NCBI RefSeq assembly: GCF_900104025.1
Contig: NZ_FNIQ01000003.1
Coordinates: 372,001-436,000, forward strand
Length of the DNA stretch: 64,000 nucleotides
Direction: 5' to 3'
DNA from: Geodermatophilus sp. DSM 45219
Lineage (GTDB): Bacteria > Actinomycetota > Actinomycetes > Mycobacteriales > Geodermatophilaceae
Shown here: in pieces, positions 18,700 to 28,275 of the stretch
How the letters are laid out: each line of letters opens with the position of its first letter
Numbering within the stretch: the first letter of the stretch is position 1
The notes under the pieces: model-generated
What the model was told of the DNA's origin: nothing
The model's input: the letters and a program-made list of their open reading frames with translations, nothing else
The model's database searches: none
Translations under genes and position numbers: made by a program

Positions 18700-19998
18700 T
18701 CAGGCGCCGGCCAGGCGGGCCGCCCGCTTGCCGACGTCGGCGCGCAGGGCGTCGGCGTCCACCGTCGTGCAGACGCCGTCGCGCACCACCTGCCGCCCGC
18801 CGACCCAGGTGTCGCGGACCAGCCGCGAGGCGCCCGACCAGACCAGGTGGGTGAGCACGTCCGGCGGGCTGAGGACCGGCTCGAACAGCAGGTCGCCGGT
18901 GTCGACGTGGACCAGGTCCGCCCGGCGCCCGACGGCGAGCTGACCGAGGTCCGGCCGGCCGATCGCGTCGGCCGCCGCGCCGGTGGCCAGCCAGAACGCC
19001 TCGGCGGCGGTCAGCGCGGTGGCCGAGCCCTCCCGGAGCCGGGCCAGCCCCGCGGCCAGCCGGACGTCGGCGAGCAGGTCCAGCCCGTCGTTGGACGCCG
19101 GACCGTCGGTACCCAGCCCCACCCGGATCCCGCGGTCGAGCATCGCCCGCACCGGCGCGATCCCGCTGGCCAGCTTGGCGTTGCTCGCCGGGCAGTGCGC
19201 CACCGCGACGTCGTACTCCCGCCACAGCTCCAGGTCGCCGTCGTCCACGTGCACCGAGTGCGCGGCCAGCACCCGGCCGCCCAGGACGTCGTGCGCGGCC
19301 AGCAGCGCCGGCACCGACAGCCCGTGGGTGGCCAGCAGGTCCGCGCCCTCCGCGGCGGTCTCGGCGACGTGCAGGTGCAGCAGCAGGCCGTGCTCCCGGG
19401 CGGCGGCCGCGGCGTCGCGGAGCACCGGCAGGGGCAGCGTGTAGGCGGCGTGCGGGCCGATGCCGTACTCGACGGTGCCGTCCCCGGGCGAGGAGCCCGC
19501 CAACGTGACGGCGTCGCGCAGCTGCTCGGCCAGCGGCGGCATCCCCGGCAGCGGCAGCAGCGGGGTCGCGACGACGGCGCGGGCGCCGGTGCGGCCGACG
19601 GCGGCGGCGATCCGCGCCGGGGAGAAGTACATCTCGACGCTGGTGGTGACCCCGCCGCGCAGCATCTCCGCCGACGCCGCGGTCATCGCGACCTCGACGT
19701 CCTCCGGCGTCAGCCGGGCCTCCCGCGGCCAGATGACCTCGCGCAGCCAGCGGGCCAGCGGCAGCCCCTCGGCCTGCCCGCGGAACAGCACCATCGGCGC
19801 GTGCGAGTGGGTGTTGACCAGCCCCGGCAGCAGCACCCCCGGGACGGCGACCGGCTCCGCGTCCCCGGCGTCCGGCGCGTCGGCGGCCGGGCCGACCCAG
19901 GAGATCGTGCCGTCGTCGACGTCGACCACCGCGTCGGGCACGACGGTGCCGACCCGGTCCCCGACGACGACGGCCCGGGCGGTGAAGCGCTGGCGCAT
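18700..19998 (-). CDS. Amidohydrolase (TrzA/SAH-deaminase-like metal-dependent hydrolase)
   Basis: The 432-residue protein shows the amidohydrolase fold: N-terminal beta-sandwich, metal motif GLVNTHSHAPM, the LLHLHVAETAAE His strand, LAAHSVHVDDGDLEL, and the GLGTDGPASNDGLD aspartate. The order matches S-adenosylhomocysteine/5'-methylthioadenosine deaminases and atrazine-type hydrolases, which hydrolyse amino groups from purine-like rings; specificity is open. The ATG at 19998 directly starts the beta-sandwich. It is divergent from the DedA gene (64-base gap). Confidence 0.87.
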   Translation of the reverse strand: MRQRFTARAVVVGDRVGTVVPDAVVDVDDGTISWVGPAADAPDAGDAEPVAVPGVLLPGLVNTHSHAPMVLFRGQAEGLPLARWLREVIWPREARLTPEDVEVAMTAASAEMLRGGVTTSVEMYFSPARIAAAVGRTGARAVVATPLLPLPGMPPLAEQLRDAVTLAGSSPGDGTVEYGIGPHAAYTLPLPVLRDAAAAAREHGLLLHLHVAETAAEGADLLATHGLSVPALLAAHDVLGGRVLAAHSVHVDDGDLELWREYDVAVAHCPASNAKLASGIAPVRAMLDRGIRVGLGTDGPASNDGLDLLADVRLAAGLARLREGSATALTAAEAFWLATGAAADAIGRPDLGQLAVGRRADLVHVDTGDLLFEPVLSPPDVLTHLVWSGASRLVRDTWVGGRQVVRDGVCTTVDADALRADVGKRAARLAGA

Positions 19999-20062
19999 GG
20001 GTGGCGAACCTACCCCCGGCGCCTTCGGGTCCCGGTGCGAGCGCGCCGTTACCGTGGGGTGC

Positions 20063-20749
20063 ATGTCGATCCTCGCCGCCGCGGCCTCCGACTCCGGCGG
20101 CATCACCGGCTTCCTGCTCGACCTGGTGGAGCGGCTCGGCGCCGTGGGCGTCGGCTTCGCCATCCTGCTGGAGACGGTCATCCCGCCCATCCCCAGCGAG
20201 GCGGTGCTCGGCCTGGCCGGGGTGCTGATCAACGACGGCCGGCTGTCCATCGTGCCGGTCGTCCTCTTCGCCACCCTCGGGTCGATCCTCGGCGCGGTCT
20301 TCTTCTACTACGTCGGCCGCGCACTGGGCCCGCGCCGCTCGCACGCCTTCCTCGACCGGCTGCCGCTGGTGGAGACCGCGGACGTGGACAAGACCTTCGC
20401 CTGGTTCGAGCGGCACGGGCGCTCGGCGGTGTTCTTCGGCCGCATGGTGCCGATCGTGCGGAGCTTCATCTCGGTGCCCGCCGGGGTCGTGCGGATGCCC
20501 TTCGGCCAGTTCGTCCTCTACTCCACGGCCGGCAGCCTGATCTGGAACAGCCTGCTGGTCGGCCTCGGGGTGGCCCTGGGTGACGTCGTCCACGAGTACC
20601 TGCAGTACTTCGACTACCTGATCGTCGCCGCCGTCGCGCTCGGCATCGGGTACCTGGTCTACAAGCGCTGGCACGACGTCCGCCGGCACCGGCGGGCCCG
20701 CCGGACCGCGGCTGCGACGTACGACGCCGACGACGCGGACCGCCGGTGA
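20063..20749 (+). CDS. DedA-family membrane protein
   Basis: The 228-residue protein has the DedA/SNARE-associated pattern: ETVIPPIPSEAVLGLAGVL with the conserved E and PP(I)PSE, YYVGRALG, then FGRMVPIVRSFISVPAGVVRMP with the two membrane-embedded arginines, and a C-terminal helix plus a basic tail. DedA proteins act in membrane homeostasis and lipid-carrier (undecaprenyl phosphate) flipping. It is the first gene of a coupled three-gene unit; its stop overlaps the next start (GTGA). Confidence 0.88.
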   Translation: MSILAAAASDSGGITGFLLDLVERLGAVGVGFAILLETVIPPIPSEAVLGLAGVLINDGRLSIVPVVLFATLGSILGAVFFYYVGRALGPRRSHAFLDRLPLVETADVDKTFAWFERHGRSAVFFGRMVPIVRSFISVPAGVVRMPFGQFVLYSTAGSLIWNSLLVGLGVALGDVVHEYLQYFDYLIVAAVALGIGYLVYKRWHDVRRHRRARRTAAATYDADDADRR

Positions 20750-21417
20750 GCGCCGTCCGGCCCGAGGTCGTCGCCTTCGACGTCAACGAGACACTGCTCG
20801 ACCTCGCCCCCGTGCGGGCCGCGCTGGTCGAGCTCGGGCAGCCCGCCGACCTGCTGACGGCGGTCTTCTCCCGGACCCTGCTCACCGGGTTCGCCGCCGC
20901 CACGGCGGGCACCTGGTGCCGCTTCCGGGACGCGTTCGACGCGGCCCTGGCCCAGACCACCGAGCTGGGGGACGACGACCGGGCGCAGGTCGCCGGCGCC
21001 TTCTTCCAGCTCGCCCCGCACCCCGACGTCGAGCCCGCGCTGCGCCGGCTGGTGGAGGGCGGCATCCGGGTGGTGACGCTGACCCACGGCTCCCCCGGCG
21101 TCGCCGAGGCGGGGCTGGAGCGCGGTGGCGTGGGGCCGCTGGTGGAGCGGTCGCTGTCCAGCGAGGTGATCCGGGCCTGGAAGCCGGCCCGCGAGGTCTA
21201 CCTGTGGGCCGCCGGCGTCTGCGACGTCGAGCCGGCCCGCCTGGCCCTGGTCGCCGCGCACGGCTGGGACGTCCACGGCGCCCTGCGGGCCGGCCTGACC
21301 GCCGCCTGGTTCCCCCGCGCCGAGCGCGTCTACCCGGCCGTGTACGACCCCCCCGCGATCGTCGCCGGCGACCTGGCCGGCGCGGTCGACGCGCTGCTGG
21401 CCCTGCCCGCGCGGTGA
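20746..21417 (+). CDS. HAD-family hydrolase, haloacid dehalogenase type II-like
   Basis: The 223-residue protein has motif I FDVNETLLD with nucleophile Asp11, motif II VVTLTHGSPG, the motif III Lys in AWKPAREVY, and motif IV AAHGWDVHGA. This matches type II 2-haloacid dehalogenase-like HADs, which hydrolyse C-halogen or phosphate bonds. The typical dehalogenase FDAYGTL is replaced by FDVNETL, so haloacid activity is doubtful. It is translationally coupled at both ends by GTGA overlaps. Confidence 0.85.
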   Translation: MSAVRPEVVAFDVNETLLDLAPVRAALVELGQPADLLTAVFSRTLLTGFAAATAGTWCRFRDAFDAALAQTTELGDDDRAQVAGAFFQLAPHPDVEPALRRLVEGGIRVVTLTHGSPGVAEAGLERGGVGPLVERSLSSEVIRAWKPAREVYLWAAGVCDVEPARLALVAAHGWDVHGALRAGLTAAWFPRAERVYPAVYDPPAIVAGDLAGAVDALLALPAR

Positions 21418-22091
21418 GCCGGCAGGTCGACACCCCGCTCGGCCCGGCCCAGGTCACCGCCACCGAGCCGGACGGCGCCGTCGTCGGCACGCTGGTGCTC
21501 GGGCACGGGGCCGGCGGCGGCCTCGGGTCGGCCGACCTGGCGGCCGTCACCGCCGACGCGGCCGCGGCCGGCTGGCGGGTGCTGGGCGTCGAGCAGCCGT
21601 GGCGGGTCGCCGGCCGGCGGATCGCCCCCGCGCCGCCGCGGCTGGACGAGGGCTGGCGCGCGGTGCTCACCGCGCTCCGGGACGGCGGCCGGCTGACCGG
21701 CCCGCTGGTGCTCGGCGGGCGCAGCGCCGGGGCGCGGGTGGCGTGCCGGACGGCGGCCGAGCACCGTGCGGACGGCGTGCTGTGCCTGGCGTTCCCGCTG
21801 CACCCGCCGGGCCGCCCCGAGCGCAGCCGCGCCGGCGAGCTGACCGCCGTGGAGCTGCCGCTGGGCGTGGTGCAGGGCGAGACCGACGCGTTCGGCCGCC
21901 CCGAGGAGCTCGCGGCGGTGCTGACCGGACGGCCGGGCGCCTCGCTCTACGCCGTCCCCGGCGACCACGGGCTGACCCGCGCCCCCGACGTCGCCGCCCT
22001 GGCCGCCGTGGACTGGCTGGGCGGGGTCGCCGGGACGGTGCCCGGCGACCCCGCGCGCGTCAGCGGCGCCGGCGCCGCAGCACGAGGGTGA
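21414..22091 (+). CDS. Alpha/beta-hydrolase (KANL3/Tex30 dienelactone-hydrolase-like)
   Basis: The 225-residue protein has the oxyanion region LVLGHGAGGGLGSAD, the nucleophile elbow GGRSAGARVA (serine), the acid strand LGVVQGETDAFG and the His in VPGDHGLTRAP. This arrangement fits KANL3/Tex30-type hydrolases. It is the third gene of the DedA-HAD-hydrolase unit. Its last 32 bases overlap the convergent coxG gene. The substrate is unknown. Confidence 0.8.
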   Translation: MSRQVDTPLGPAQVTATEPDGAVVGTLVLGHGAGGGLGSADLAAVTADAAAAGWRVLGVEQPWRVAGRRIAPAPPRLDEGWRAVLTALRDGGRLTGPLVLGGRSAGARVACRTAAEHRADGVLCLAFPLHPPGRPERSRAGELTAVELPLGVVQGETDAFGRPEELAAVLTGRPGASLYAVPGDHGLTRAPDVAALAAVDWLGGVAGTVPGDPARVSGAGAAARG

Positions 22092-22938
22092 CCACCAGCA
22101 CCAGCACCGCGGCACCGGCCAGCGGGCCGGCGTAGCGGGTCAGCGCGGCCCCGCCGGCGACCTCGAGCAGGTCGATCGGCTCGGGCTCGGCCTGCGTGGG
22201 ACCCGTCGGCCGAGCGGCGGGGGCAGCGGGGACCGTGGCGGGCGCGGCCGGGGCGGCGCTGGCGGCGATGGGAGCCGTGTCCGTCGCCCCCGGGGCCACC
22301 GCGGCGTCGGTGGTCGCCGCGGCGGTCTTCTTCGCCGCGGCCGCGGTCTTGCGGGCCTTCTCGGCCACCGCGTTGTCACCGGGCACCTGCTCGACGGAGG
22401 CGGCGACCTCCTCGGCGGCACCGGCCGCCGCGGCGGCGACCTTCTTCGCCGGGGCCTTCTTCGCCGGCGCGGGCGCCTCGGCGAGTCCCGCGTCCCCGGC
22501 ACCGAGCTGGGCGGCCAGCTTGTCGGCGAACTGGCCGAGCAGCTTGTTGCCCACGTCGGTCATCACGCCGCGGCCGAACTGGGCCGGCCGGCCGGTGATG
22601 TTCAGGTCGGTCAGGACGTCGACCCGCGTGCTGTCGCCCTGGGCCTTCAGCTGGGCAGTGATGAGCGCGTTGGCGGTGCCGTTGCCGCGCTGGTCCTTGC
22701 CCCGGCCGTCGATGACCGCCTTGTAGGCCGACTCGTCCTTCTCGACGAACGACGCCTTGCCCTGGTAGGTCAGGTTGATCGGGCCGAGCTTGACCTTCAC
22801 CCGGCCGGTGAAGTCGTCGCCGGTGACCGAGTCCAGGGCGGCACCGGGCATGCAGGGTGCGATCCGCTCGATGTCCAGCAGCACTCGCCAGGCTTCGTCG
22901 ATCGGCACGGGGACGGTGAACGAGTTCTCCAACTGCAC
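22060..22938 (-). CDS. coxG: CoxG-like SRPBCC protein with C-terminal membrane anchor
   Basis: The 292-residue protein starts with an SRPBCC/CoxG domain (MQLENSFTVPVPIDEAWRVLLDIERIAPCMPGA, about 145 residues). A long Ala/Lys/Pro-rich linker follows, then one C-terminal membrane helix (GPLAGAAVLVLVVTLVLRRRRR). CoxG recruits the CO dehydrogenase of Oligotropha to the cytoplasmic membrane, and the tail supports that role. It follows coxM on the same strand, separated by a 36-bp perfect palindrome and a dispersed element, so it may be a separate transcript. Its 3' end overlaps the hydrolase gene. Confidence 0.88.
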   Translation of the reverse strand: MQLENSFTVPVPIDEAWRVLLDIERIAPCMPGAALDSVTGDDFTGRVKVKLGPINLTYQGKASFVEKDESAYKAVIDGRGKDQRGNGTANALITAQLKAQGDSTRVDVLTDLNITGRPAQFGRGVMTDVGNKLLGQFADKLAAQLGAGDAGLAEAPAPAKKAPAKKVAAAAAGAAEEVAASVEQVPGDNAVAEKARKTAAAAKKTAAATTDAAVAPGATDTAPIAASAAPAAPATVPAAPAARPTGPTQAEPEPIDLLEVAGGAALTRYAGPLAGAAVLVLVVTLVLRRRRR

Positions 22939-22964
22939 GGTGCTACCTCCGAGGGTGCGGAACG

Positions 22965-23000
22965 CGGCCGGCCCGCTCCCGCGCGGGAGCGGGCCGGCCG
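22965..23000 (-). terminator. 36-bp perfect palindrome between coxM and coxG
   Basis: cggccggcccgctcccgc at 22965-22982 is followed immediately by its exact complement to 23000, giving an 18-bp stem with no loop bases. It lies between the coxM stop and the coxG start and probably terminates coxSLM transcripts. Confidence 0.6.
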
Positions 23001-23010
23001 AGTCGGGCGC

Positions 23011-23066
23011 GGCCCCGTCCAGGGCACCGCCCCGAGCCTGCGAGGGGTGGGGAGGACGGGGTCCTT
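23011..23066 (-). repeat. Dispersed palindromic element, copy R2
   Basis: Read on the minus strand it begins aaggacc four bases past the coxM stop and ends ggacggggcc. Arms ccccgtcc (23013-23020) and ggacgggg (23054-23061) pair perfectly. The core ctcgcaggctcggggcgg is the family core. Confidence 0.82.
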
Positions 23067-23070
23067 CAAG

Positions 23071-23928
23071 CTACAGCCCGGCGGCGGCGGTCACCGCCCG
23101 GCGAGTCAGCACCTGCACCAGGTGCTCGCGGTAGTCGGCCTGGGCGTTGAGGTCGCTGCTCGGGGCGGTCCCCTCGGCGGCCGACCGCGCCGCCTCGGCG
23201 ATCGTCTCCGGGCTGGCCTGGGCCCCGGCCAGCGCGGCCTCGACGGCACTGGCCCGCAGCGGCGTCGCGCCCATGTTGGTCAGCCCGATCCGCGCCTCGG
23301 CGATGTGCCCGTCCTCCCGGCGGACGACCGCGGCCACCGCCACGATCGACCACGCCTGCGCCACGCGGTTGAACTTCTCGTAGCGCATGCCCCACTCACC
23401 GGCCAGCTTGGGGACGCGGATCTCGACGAGCAGCTCCCCCTCCTCCAGCGCGGTGGTCAGGTAGTCGACGAAGAACTCCGACGCCGGCACCGTCCGGCGC
23501 CCCCCGAGGCCGGCGATCACGAAGTCGGCGTCCAGGGCGAGGGCCACCGCCGGCAGGTCGCCGGCCGGGTCGGCGTGGGCCAGGGCCCCGCCGAAGGTGC
23601 CCCGCGCCCGCACCTGCCGGTCGGCCACCGTCTCGGTCGCCTCGGCGATGAGGGGTGCGTGCTGCAGCACCAGCGGGTCGGTCATGACGTCGTGGTGGGT
23701 CGTCATGGCCCCGATGACGATGGCGTCGCCGTCGTCCCGGACGCCGCGCAGCTCGGCGACCCGGGTCAGGTCGACCACCGTCTCCGGCGCGGCCAGCCGC
23801 AGCCGCATGACGGGGATCAGCGACTGGCCCCCGGCCATGATCTTGACGTCGTCCCCGCCCTCGGCGATGGCCTGCAGGGCCTCGTCGACGGTGCTGGGAC
23901 GGGCGTACGCGAACGCAGCGGGAATCAC
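23071..23928 (-). CDS. coxM: CO-dehydrogenase-type FAD-binding (medium) subunit
   Basis: The 285-residue protein matches molybdenum-hydroxylase FAD subunits: [18 protein letters not shown] at the N-terminus, the FAD pyrophosphate loop [15 protein letters not shown], and the second FAD motif [16 protein letters not shown] (TIGGxxxxxDPxxD-like). It passes electrons from the iron-sulfur subunit to a quinone or other acceptor. GTG 23928 overlaps the coxL stop by 4 bases and follows ggaggtgacc. The order S-L-M is that of form II enzymes. Confidence 0.93.
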   Translation of the reverse strand: MIPAAFAYARPSTVDEALQAIAEGGDDVKIMAGGQSLIPVMRLRLAAPETVVDLTRVAELRGVRDDGDAIVIGAMTTHHDVMTDPLVLQHAPLIAEATETVADRQVRARGTFGGALAHADPAGDLPAVALALDADFVIAGLGGRRTVPASEFFVDYLTTALEEGELLVEIRVPKLAGEWGMRYEKFNRVAQAWSIVAVAAVVRREDGHIAEARIGLTNMGATPLRASAVEAALAGAQASPETIAEAARSAAEGTAPSSDLNAQADYREHLVQVLTRRAVTAAAGL

Positions 23929-26420
23929 CGGTCACCTCCGAGGGAGGACGCAGGGGTGGAGACGCCGGCGGTGCTCTCGGTCTGGGCCCCGCCGTAGGCG
24001 TTGGTGCCGGCGGTGGCGCGGTCGCCGCCGTCCCCGCCCTGGTGCAGTGCCCGCCAGACCCGTTCGGGGGTCAGCGGCATCCGGATGTCGCTGACCCCGA
24101 GGTGCCGGACGGCGTCCAGCGCGGCGTTGACGACCGCCGGGGTGCTGGCGATGCAGCCGGCCTCCCCGACGCCCTTCGCGCCGATCGGGTTGCCCGGCGC
24201 CGCGTGCACCGTGTTGCCGGTGTCGAAGTGCGGCAGGTCCGCCGCCGAGGGCACCAGGTAGTCGACGAAGCTGCCCGTGGTCAGGTTGCCGTCGGCGTCG
24301 TACACGGCCTCCTCGAACAGCGCCTGGGCGATGCCCTGGGCCAGCCCGCCGTGGACCTGCCCTTCGACGATCAGCGGGTTGACGATCGTCCCGATGTCGT
24401 CCACGCAGGCGTACTTGCGGATCTTCACCATGCCGGTCTCGGTGTCGACCTCCATGGCGCAGATGTGCGTGCCGTGCGGGAACGAGAAGTTCACCGGGTC
24501 GAACGTGGCGTCCGCGTCGATCGAGGGCTCGACGTCCTCGGGGTAGTTGTGCGCGGCGAAGACCGCCAGGGCGATCTCCTGGATGCCGAGCTCGGCCCCC
24601 GGCGTCCCGCGGACGGAGAACTTCCCGCCGCTGAACTCCAGGTCGTCCTCGCTGGCCTCCAGCAGGTGCGCGGCGATCTTCCGGGCCTTGGCGACGACCT
24701 TCTCGGCCGCCTTGACCACCGCGGTGCCGCCGACCACCAGGGACCGCGAGCCGTAGGTGTCCAGGCCGCGGGTGGAGATGGCGGTGTCGCCGTGCAGCAC
24801 CTCGACGTCCTCGAAGGGGACGCCGAGCTCGTCGGCCACCAGCTGGCTCCACGCCGTCTCGTGGCCCTGCCCGTGGGGCGTGGACCCGGTGACGACCTCG
24901 ACCTTGCCGGTGGGCAGCATCCGGATGGAGGCGTGCTCCCAGCCGCCGGCGCCGAAGGACAGCGAGCCCAGCACCCGGGACGGCGCCAGGCCGCACATCT
25001 CGGTGAACGTGGAGAAGCCGATGCCCAGCTGCACCGGGTCGTTCGACTCCCGGCGCCGCTGCTGCTCGGCGCGCAGCTCGTCGTAGCCGATGAGCTCCAG
25101 GGCCTGCTGGGTGGCGGTCTCGTAGTCGCCGCTGTCGTACTCCAGCCCGGCCACCGTGGTGAAGGGGAACTCCGCGGCGTTGATCCAGTTCTTCCGGCGC
25201 AGCTCGAGGGGGTCCATGCCCAGCTCGACGGCGAGCTCGTCCATGATCCGCTCGATGGCGAAGGTCGCCTCCGGCCGCCCGGCCCCGCGGTAGGCGTCGG
25301 TGGGCACCTTGTTGGTGAAGACGCCGTCGCACTCGAACCGGTAGGCGGGGAACTTGTAGATGGCCGGGAACATGAAGGCACCGAGCGCCGGCACGCCGGG
25401 CGTGATCAGCCGCAGGTAGGCGCCCATGTCGGCGAGCAGCCGAACGCGCAGACCCTTGACGTGGCCCTCGCGGTCGGCCGCGACGTCGATGTACTGGATC
25501 TGGTCGCGCCCGTGGTGGGCGGTCATCAGCGACTCGCTGCGGGTCTCGGTCCACTTGACCGGCTTGCCGAGCCGGCGGGCCAGCAGGAGGGCGATGACCT
25601 CCTCCGGGTTGACCTGCAGCTTCCCGCCGAAGCCGCCGCCGACGTCGGGGGCGATGATCCGCAGCTTGTGCTCCGGCACCCCGGTGACCGAGGCGAGCAT
25701 GACCCGGAGGATGTGCGGCACCTGGGTCGCCGACCACATCGTGTAGTTGTCGCCCTGGGGCTGGACGACGACCGAGCGGGGCTCCATGAACGCCGGGATC
25801 AGCCGCTGGTTGACGAACCGGCGGCTGACGACCACCTCGGCGTCGGCGAACGCCTGCTCGGTGTCGGTCCCCGTGCCGGCCTCCCCGGCGTCGAAGACGA
25901 AGTGGTAGCTGGTGTTGGACTCGAGGTGGTCGTGGGTGAGCTGCGCGCCCTCGGCCACCGCCTCCTCCATGTCGAGGACGGGCGGCAGCACGTCGTAGTC
26001 GACGTCCACCAACTCGATGGCGTCGGCCGCGGCGGCCTTGCTCCGCGCGACGATCACCGCGACCGCCTCGCCGACGTGGTTGACCTCGTCCACGGCGATC
26101 GACGGGTGGCCCGGGTTGACCATGTCGGGGGTGACCGGCCAGGCGCAGGGGATGGAGCCCTGCTCGTCGGCGAGGTCCCGCCCGGTGTAGACGGCGACGA
26201 CCCCGGGGGCCTGCTGGGCGGCGCTCACGTCGATCGCGGTGATCTTGGCGTGGGACACGGGGCTGCGGACGACGGCCAGGTGCAGCATGCCGGGAAGGAC
26301 CATGTTGTCGGTCCACGTCGTCCGGCCGGTGATCAGCCGGGCGTCCTCCTTGCGGCGGCGGGCCTTGCCGACCTCGCGCTCCGGCGCGTCCGTTCCGGGC
26401 CGGTCCTCGACCGCGGTCAC
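23925..26420 (-). CDS. coxL: Form II CO-dehydrogenase-type molybdopterin large subunit
   Basis: The 831-residue xanthine-oxidase-family protein has the a/b hammerhead at the N-terminus and the molybdopterin blocks [22 protein letters not shown] and [11 protein letters not shown] with the catalytic Glu near the end. The active-site loop reads AYRGAGR (about residues 375-381), the form II signature. Form I CO dehydrogenases have AYxCSFR, with the Cys that binds copper, and that Cys is missing here. CO oxidation is therefore uncertain and other aldehydes or N-heterocycles are possible substrates. GTG 26420 overlaps the coxS stop (GTGA). Confidence 0.93.
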   Translation of the reverse strand: MTAVEDRPGTDAPEREVGKARRRKEDARLITGRTTWTDNMVLPGMLHLAVVRSPVSHAKITAIDVSAAQQAPGVVAVYTGRDLADEQGSIPCAWPVTPDMVNPGHPSIAVDEVNHVGEAVAVIVARSKAAAADAIELVDVDYDVLPPVLDMEEAVAEGAQLTHDHLESNTSYHFVFDAGEAGTGTDTEQAFADAEVVVSRRFVNQRLIPAFMEPRSVVVQPQGDNYTMWSATQVPHILRVMLASVTGVPEHKLRIIAPDVGGGFGGKLQVNPEEVIALLLARRLGKPVKWTETRSESLMTAHHGRDQIQYIDVAADREGHVKGLRVRLLADMGAYLRLITPGVPALGAFMFPAIYKFPAYRFECDGVFTNKVPTDAYRGAGRPEATFAIERIMDELAVELGMDPLELRRKNWINAAEFPFTTVAGLEYDSGDYETATQQALELIGYDELRAEQQRRRESNDPVQLGIGFSTFTEMCGLAPSRVLGSLSFGAGGWEHASIRMLPTGKVEVVTGSTPHGQGHETAWSQLVADELGVPFEDVEVLHGDTAISTRGLDTYGSRSLVVGGTAVVKAAEKVVAKARKIAAHLLEASEDDLEFSGGKFSVRGTPGAELGIQEIALAVFAAHNYPEDVEPSIDADATFDPVNFSFPHGTHICAMEVDTETGMVKIRKYACVDDIGTIVNPLIVEGQVHGGLAQGIAQALFEEAVYDADGNLTTGSFVDYLVPSAADLPHFDTGNTVHAAPGNPIGAKGVGEAGCIASTPAVVNAALDAVRHLGVSDIRMPLTPERVWRALHQGGDGGDRATAGTNAYGGAQTESTAGVSTPASSLGGDR

Positions 26421-26959
26421 TGCTGGGCTCCCGCGACGTGCGGAGCGGCGGCGGTGTCGACCTCGGCCGGGGAGGCGTGCCCGTTGCCGCTGCCGCGCAT
26501 CTCGCCGGCGGCCTGCTGCACCGCTCGGACGATGTTCTGGTAGCCGGTGCAGCGGCAGAGGTTGCCCTCGATGCCCTCGCGGACCTCGGTCTCGCTGGGG
26601 TCGGGGTTCTCCTTGAGCAGGTCGACCGAGGCCATGATCATCCCTGGCGTGCAGAACCCGCACTGCAGGCCGTGCATCTCGTGGAACGCCTTCTGCATCG
26701 GGTGCAGGCCGCCGCCCTCGGGTGCCAGCCCCTCGATGGTGGTCACCTCGCCACCGTCGGCCTGGACGGCCAGCACGGTGCAGGACTTCACGGCCGCGCC
26801 GTCCAGGTGGACGGTGCAGGCGCCGCAGTTGCTGGTGTCGCACCCGACGACGGTGCCGACCTTCCCGAGCTGTTCCCTCAGGTAGTGCACCAGCAGCGTC
26901 CGGGGCTCGACGTCGTCGGTGTACGTCACCCCGTCCACGCGCACGTTGATCTGGGTCAC
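26417..26959 (-). CDS. coxS: CO-dehydrogenase-type [2Fe-2S] small subunit
   Basis: The 180-residue protein has the plant-type ferredoxin cluster ([16 protein letters not shown] plus Cys in KSCTV). The C-terminal four-helix cluster domain has CGFCTPGM and CRCTGY. A 25-residue Ala-rich tail extends beyond the usual end. It starts at GTG 26959 after ggaggaccc and is the first gene of the coxSLM unit, so the promoter should lie in 26960-27060, where it faces an iron-box-bearing divergent region. Confidence 0.93.
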   Translation of the reverse strand: MTQINVRVDGVTYTDDVEPRTLLVHYLREQLGKVGTVVGCDTSNCGACTVHLDGAAVKSCTVLAVQADGGEVTTIEGLAPEGGGLHPMQKAFHEMHGLQCGFCTPGMIMASVDLLKENPDPSETEVREGIEGNLCRCTGYQNIVRAVQQAAGEMRGSGNGHASPAEVDTAAAPHVAGAQQ

Positions 26960-27041
26960 GGGTCCTCCGCTCCTCTGCAGGGGTCGTGTGGCTGCGGACA
27001 CACAGCTCCGCTTGCCGCGAGTGTGTCGAGCACCACGTGAC

Positions 27042-27060
27042 TTAGGCCACGCTAACCTCC
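27042..27060. promoter_or_regulatory. Possible second, degenerate IdeR/DtxR iron box
   Basis: ttaggccacgctaacctcc matches 13 of 18 arm positions of the 19-bp consensus twaggttagsctaacctwa. It lies about 80 bases upstream of coxS and could influence either direction. Confidence 0.4.
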
Positions 27061-27243
27061 GGACCACGTCGTCTCTGCGAGTCGCAGCAGCGGAAGAATC
27101 AGCGGTCCTACCTCCGCAGGAAGGAGCGATCAATGCGTTTCGACCCCGCAGGTGCGGCAGGAGGGCAACGTTGCAGGCGGGTTGCACGGCAGCCGGCCCG
27201 ATGGGCCGGGACACCCGGGTGGAACCGCTCCAGGAACGTCGGC

Positions 27244-27262
27244 TTAGGTGAGCCTCACCTAT
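27244..27262. promoter_or_regulatory. IdeR/DtxR iron box upstream of the siderophore-binding lipoprotein
   Basis: ttaggtgagcctcacctat is a near-perfect palindrome (8 of 9 arm positions) matching the IdeR/DtxR consensus. It ends 14 bases before the ATG at 27277, so Fe(II)-loaded regulator would block the promoter or early transcription under iron sufficiency. Confidence 0.8.
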
Positions 27263-27276
27263 TCGGAAGGATCCAC

Positions 27277-28275
27277 ATGTCTGTCCGCCCGTTCCTGCGC
27301 GGCGCCGCCCTGCTCGCCGCCACCGTCCTGGTCACCAGCTGCGGCTCCGGTGACACCGAGACCCCCGAGGACGCCGCCGCGTCGGGCAGCGGCTCGGCGT
27401 CCGGTGCCTTCCCGGTGACCGTCGAGACCGCCTTCGGTCCGGTGGAGGTCCCCCAGGAGCCCCAGCGGGTGGTCGCGCTCGGCTGGTCGGACGCCGAGAC
27501 GGCGCTGGCGCTGGGCGTGCAGCCGGTGGGCGCCAGCGACTGGCTGGCCTTCGGCGGCGAGGGCGTCGGCCCGTGGGCCGAGGGGCTCTACGACGAGGCG
27601 CCGGAGATCATCGAGACGCTCGAGCCCAGCCTGGAGGCGGTCGCCGCGCTGGACCCCGACCTCATCCTCGACACCCGCTCCCCGGCCACCCAGGAGCGGT
27701 ACGACGCGCTCAGCCAGATCGCCCCGACCATCGGTCAGCCGGAGGGCGTCGGCGCGTACCTGACCACCTGGCAGCAGCAGCTGGACCTGGTCGGCCAGGC
27801 GCTGGGCCGGGAGGAGCAGGCCGACGAGCTGCAGGCCGAGGTGGAGCAGCAGTTCGCCGAGGCCGCCGCGGCCCACCCGGAGTTCGAGGGCACCGAGGTC
27901 GCCGTCGGCGCCTACACGTCGGAGGGCTTCGGCGCCTACGTCCGCGGTGACACCCGCGTCGACTTCATGGAGGCGCTGGGCTTCACCAACAAGCCCGCGA
28001 TCCAGGACCTCGCCGGGGAGAGCTTCTTCGTCTCGATCAGCGAGGAGCAGGTGCCGCTGCTCGACGCGCCGCTGACCGTCGTCTTCCCGATCTTCGTCGA
28101 CGCCGCGCAGATCACCGGCAACCCGCTGTGGCAGTCGCTGCCCTCGGTGCAGCAGGGCAACGCCCTGGTGCTGGAGGACCCGACGCTGTCCAACGCCTTC
28201 TCCAGCGGCTCGGCCCTGGGCACGCAGTACGCCCTGGAGAACGCCGTCCCGCTGTTCGCGGAAACCCTCGGTTAG
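27277..28275 (+). CDS. Iron-siderophore ABC transporter substrate-binding lipoprotein
   Basis: The 332-residue lipoprotein (lipobox LVTSCGS, Cys22) has a FepB/FhuD-type periplasmic-binding fold with the typical start of the mature fold ([26 protein letters not shown]), the long mid helix and [20 protein letters not shown] near the end. It should bind a ferric siderophore at the outer face of the membrane. No permease or ATPase gene is adjacent. ATG 27277 follows ggaagga. The IdeR box directly upstream predicts iron repression. The gene ends convergently, overlapping the MFS gene by 4 bases. Confidence 0.9.
   Translation: MSVRPFLRGAALLAATVLVTSCGSGDTETPEDAAASGSGSASGAFPVTVETAFGPVEVPQEPQRVVALGWSDAETALALGVQPVGASDWLAFGGEGVGPWAEGLYDEAPEIIETLEPSLEAVAALDPDLILDTRSPATQERYDALSQIAPTIGQPEGVGAYLTTWQQQLDLVGQALGREEQADELQAEVEQQFAEAAAAHPEFEGTEVAVGAYTSEGFGAYVRGDTRVDFMEALGFTNKPAIQDLAGESFFVSISEEQVPLLDAPLTVVFPIFVDAAQITGNPLWQSLPSVQQGNALVLEDPTLSNAFSSGSALGTQYALENAVPLFAETLG

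Larger units (their letters stand above)
26960..27276. other. Divergent intergenic region between coxS and the siderophore-binding gene
   Basis: About 317 bases hold two iron-box-like sites (27042-27060 and 27244-27262) and a Shine-Dalgarno-like aggaaggag before an ATG at 27133. That ATG is in frame with the lipoprotein and would add 48 residues ahead of the signal peptide. The extension looks non-coding (many Arg/Gly) and would place the lipobox far inside, so I treat it as leader. No other gene is seen. Confidence 0.6.

Noticed and set aside
27180..27245. T-box-like gggtggaaccgc motif in the leader
   Set aside because: Only one short motif matches, no specifier stem or terminator/antiterminator is evident, and the downstream gene is not an aminoacyl-tRNA or amino acid gene.
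27133..27276. N-terminal extension of the siderophore-binding protein from ATG 27133
   Set aside because: It has a ribosome-site-like sequence, but it would put the signal peptide 48 residues inside and make the iron box coding.
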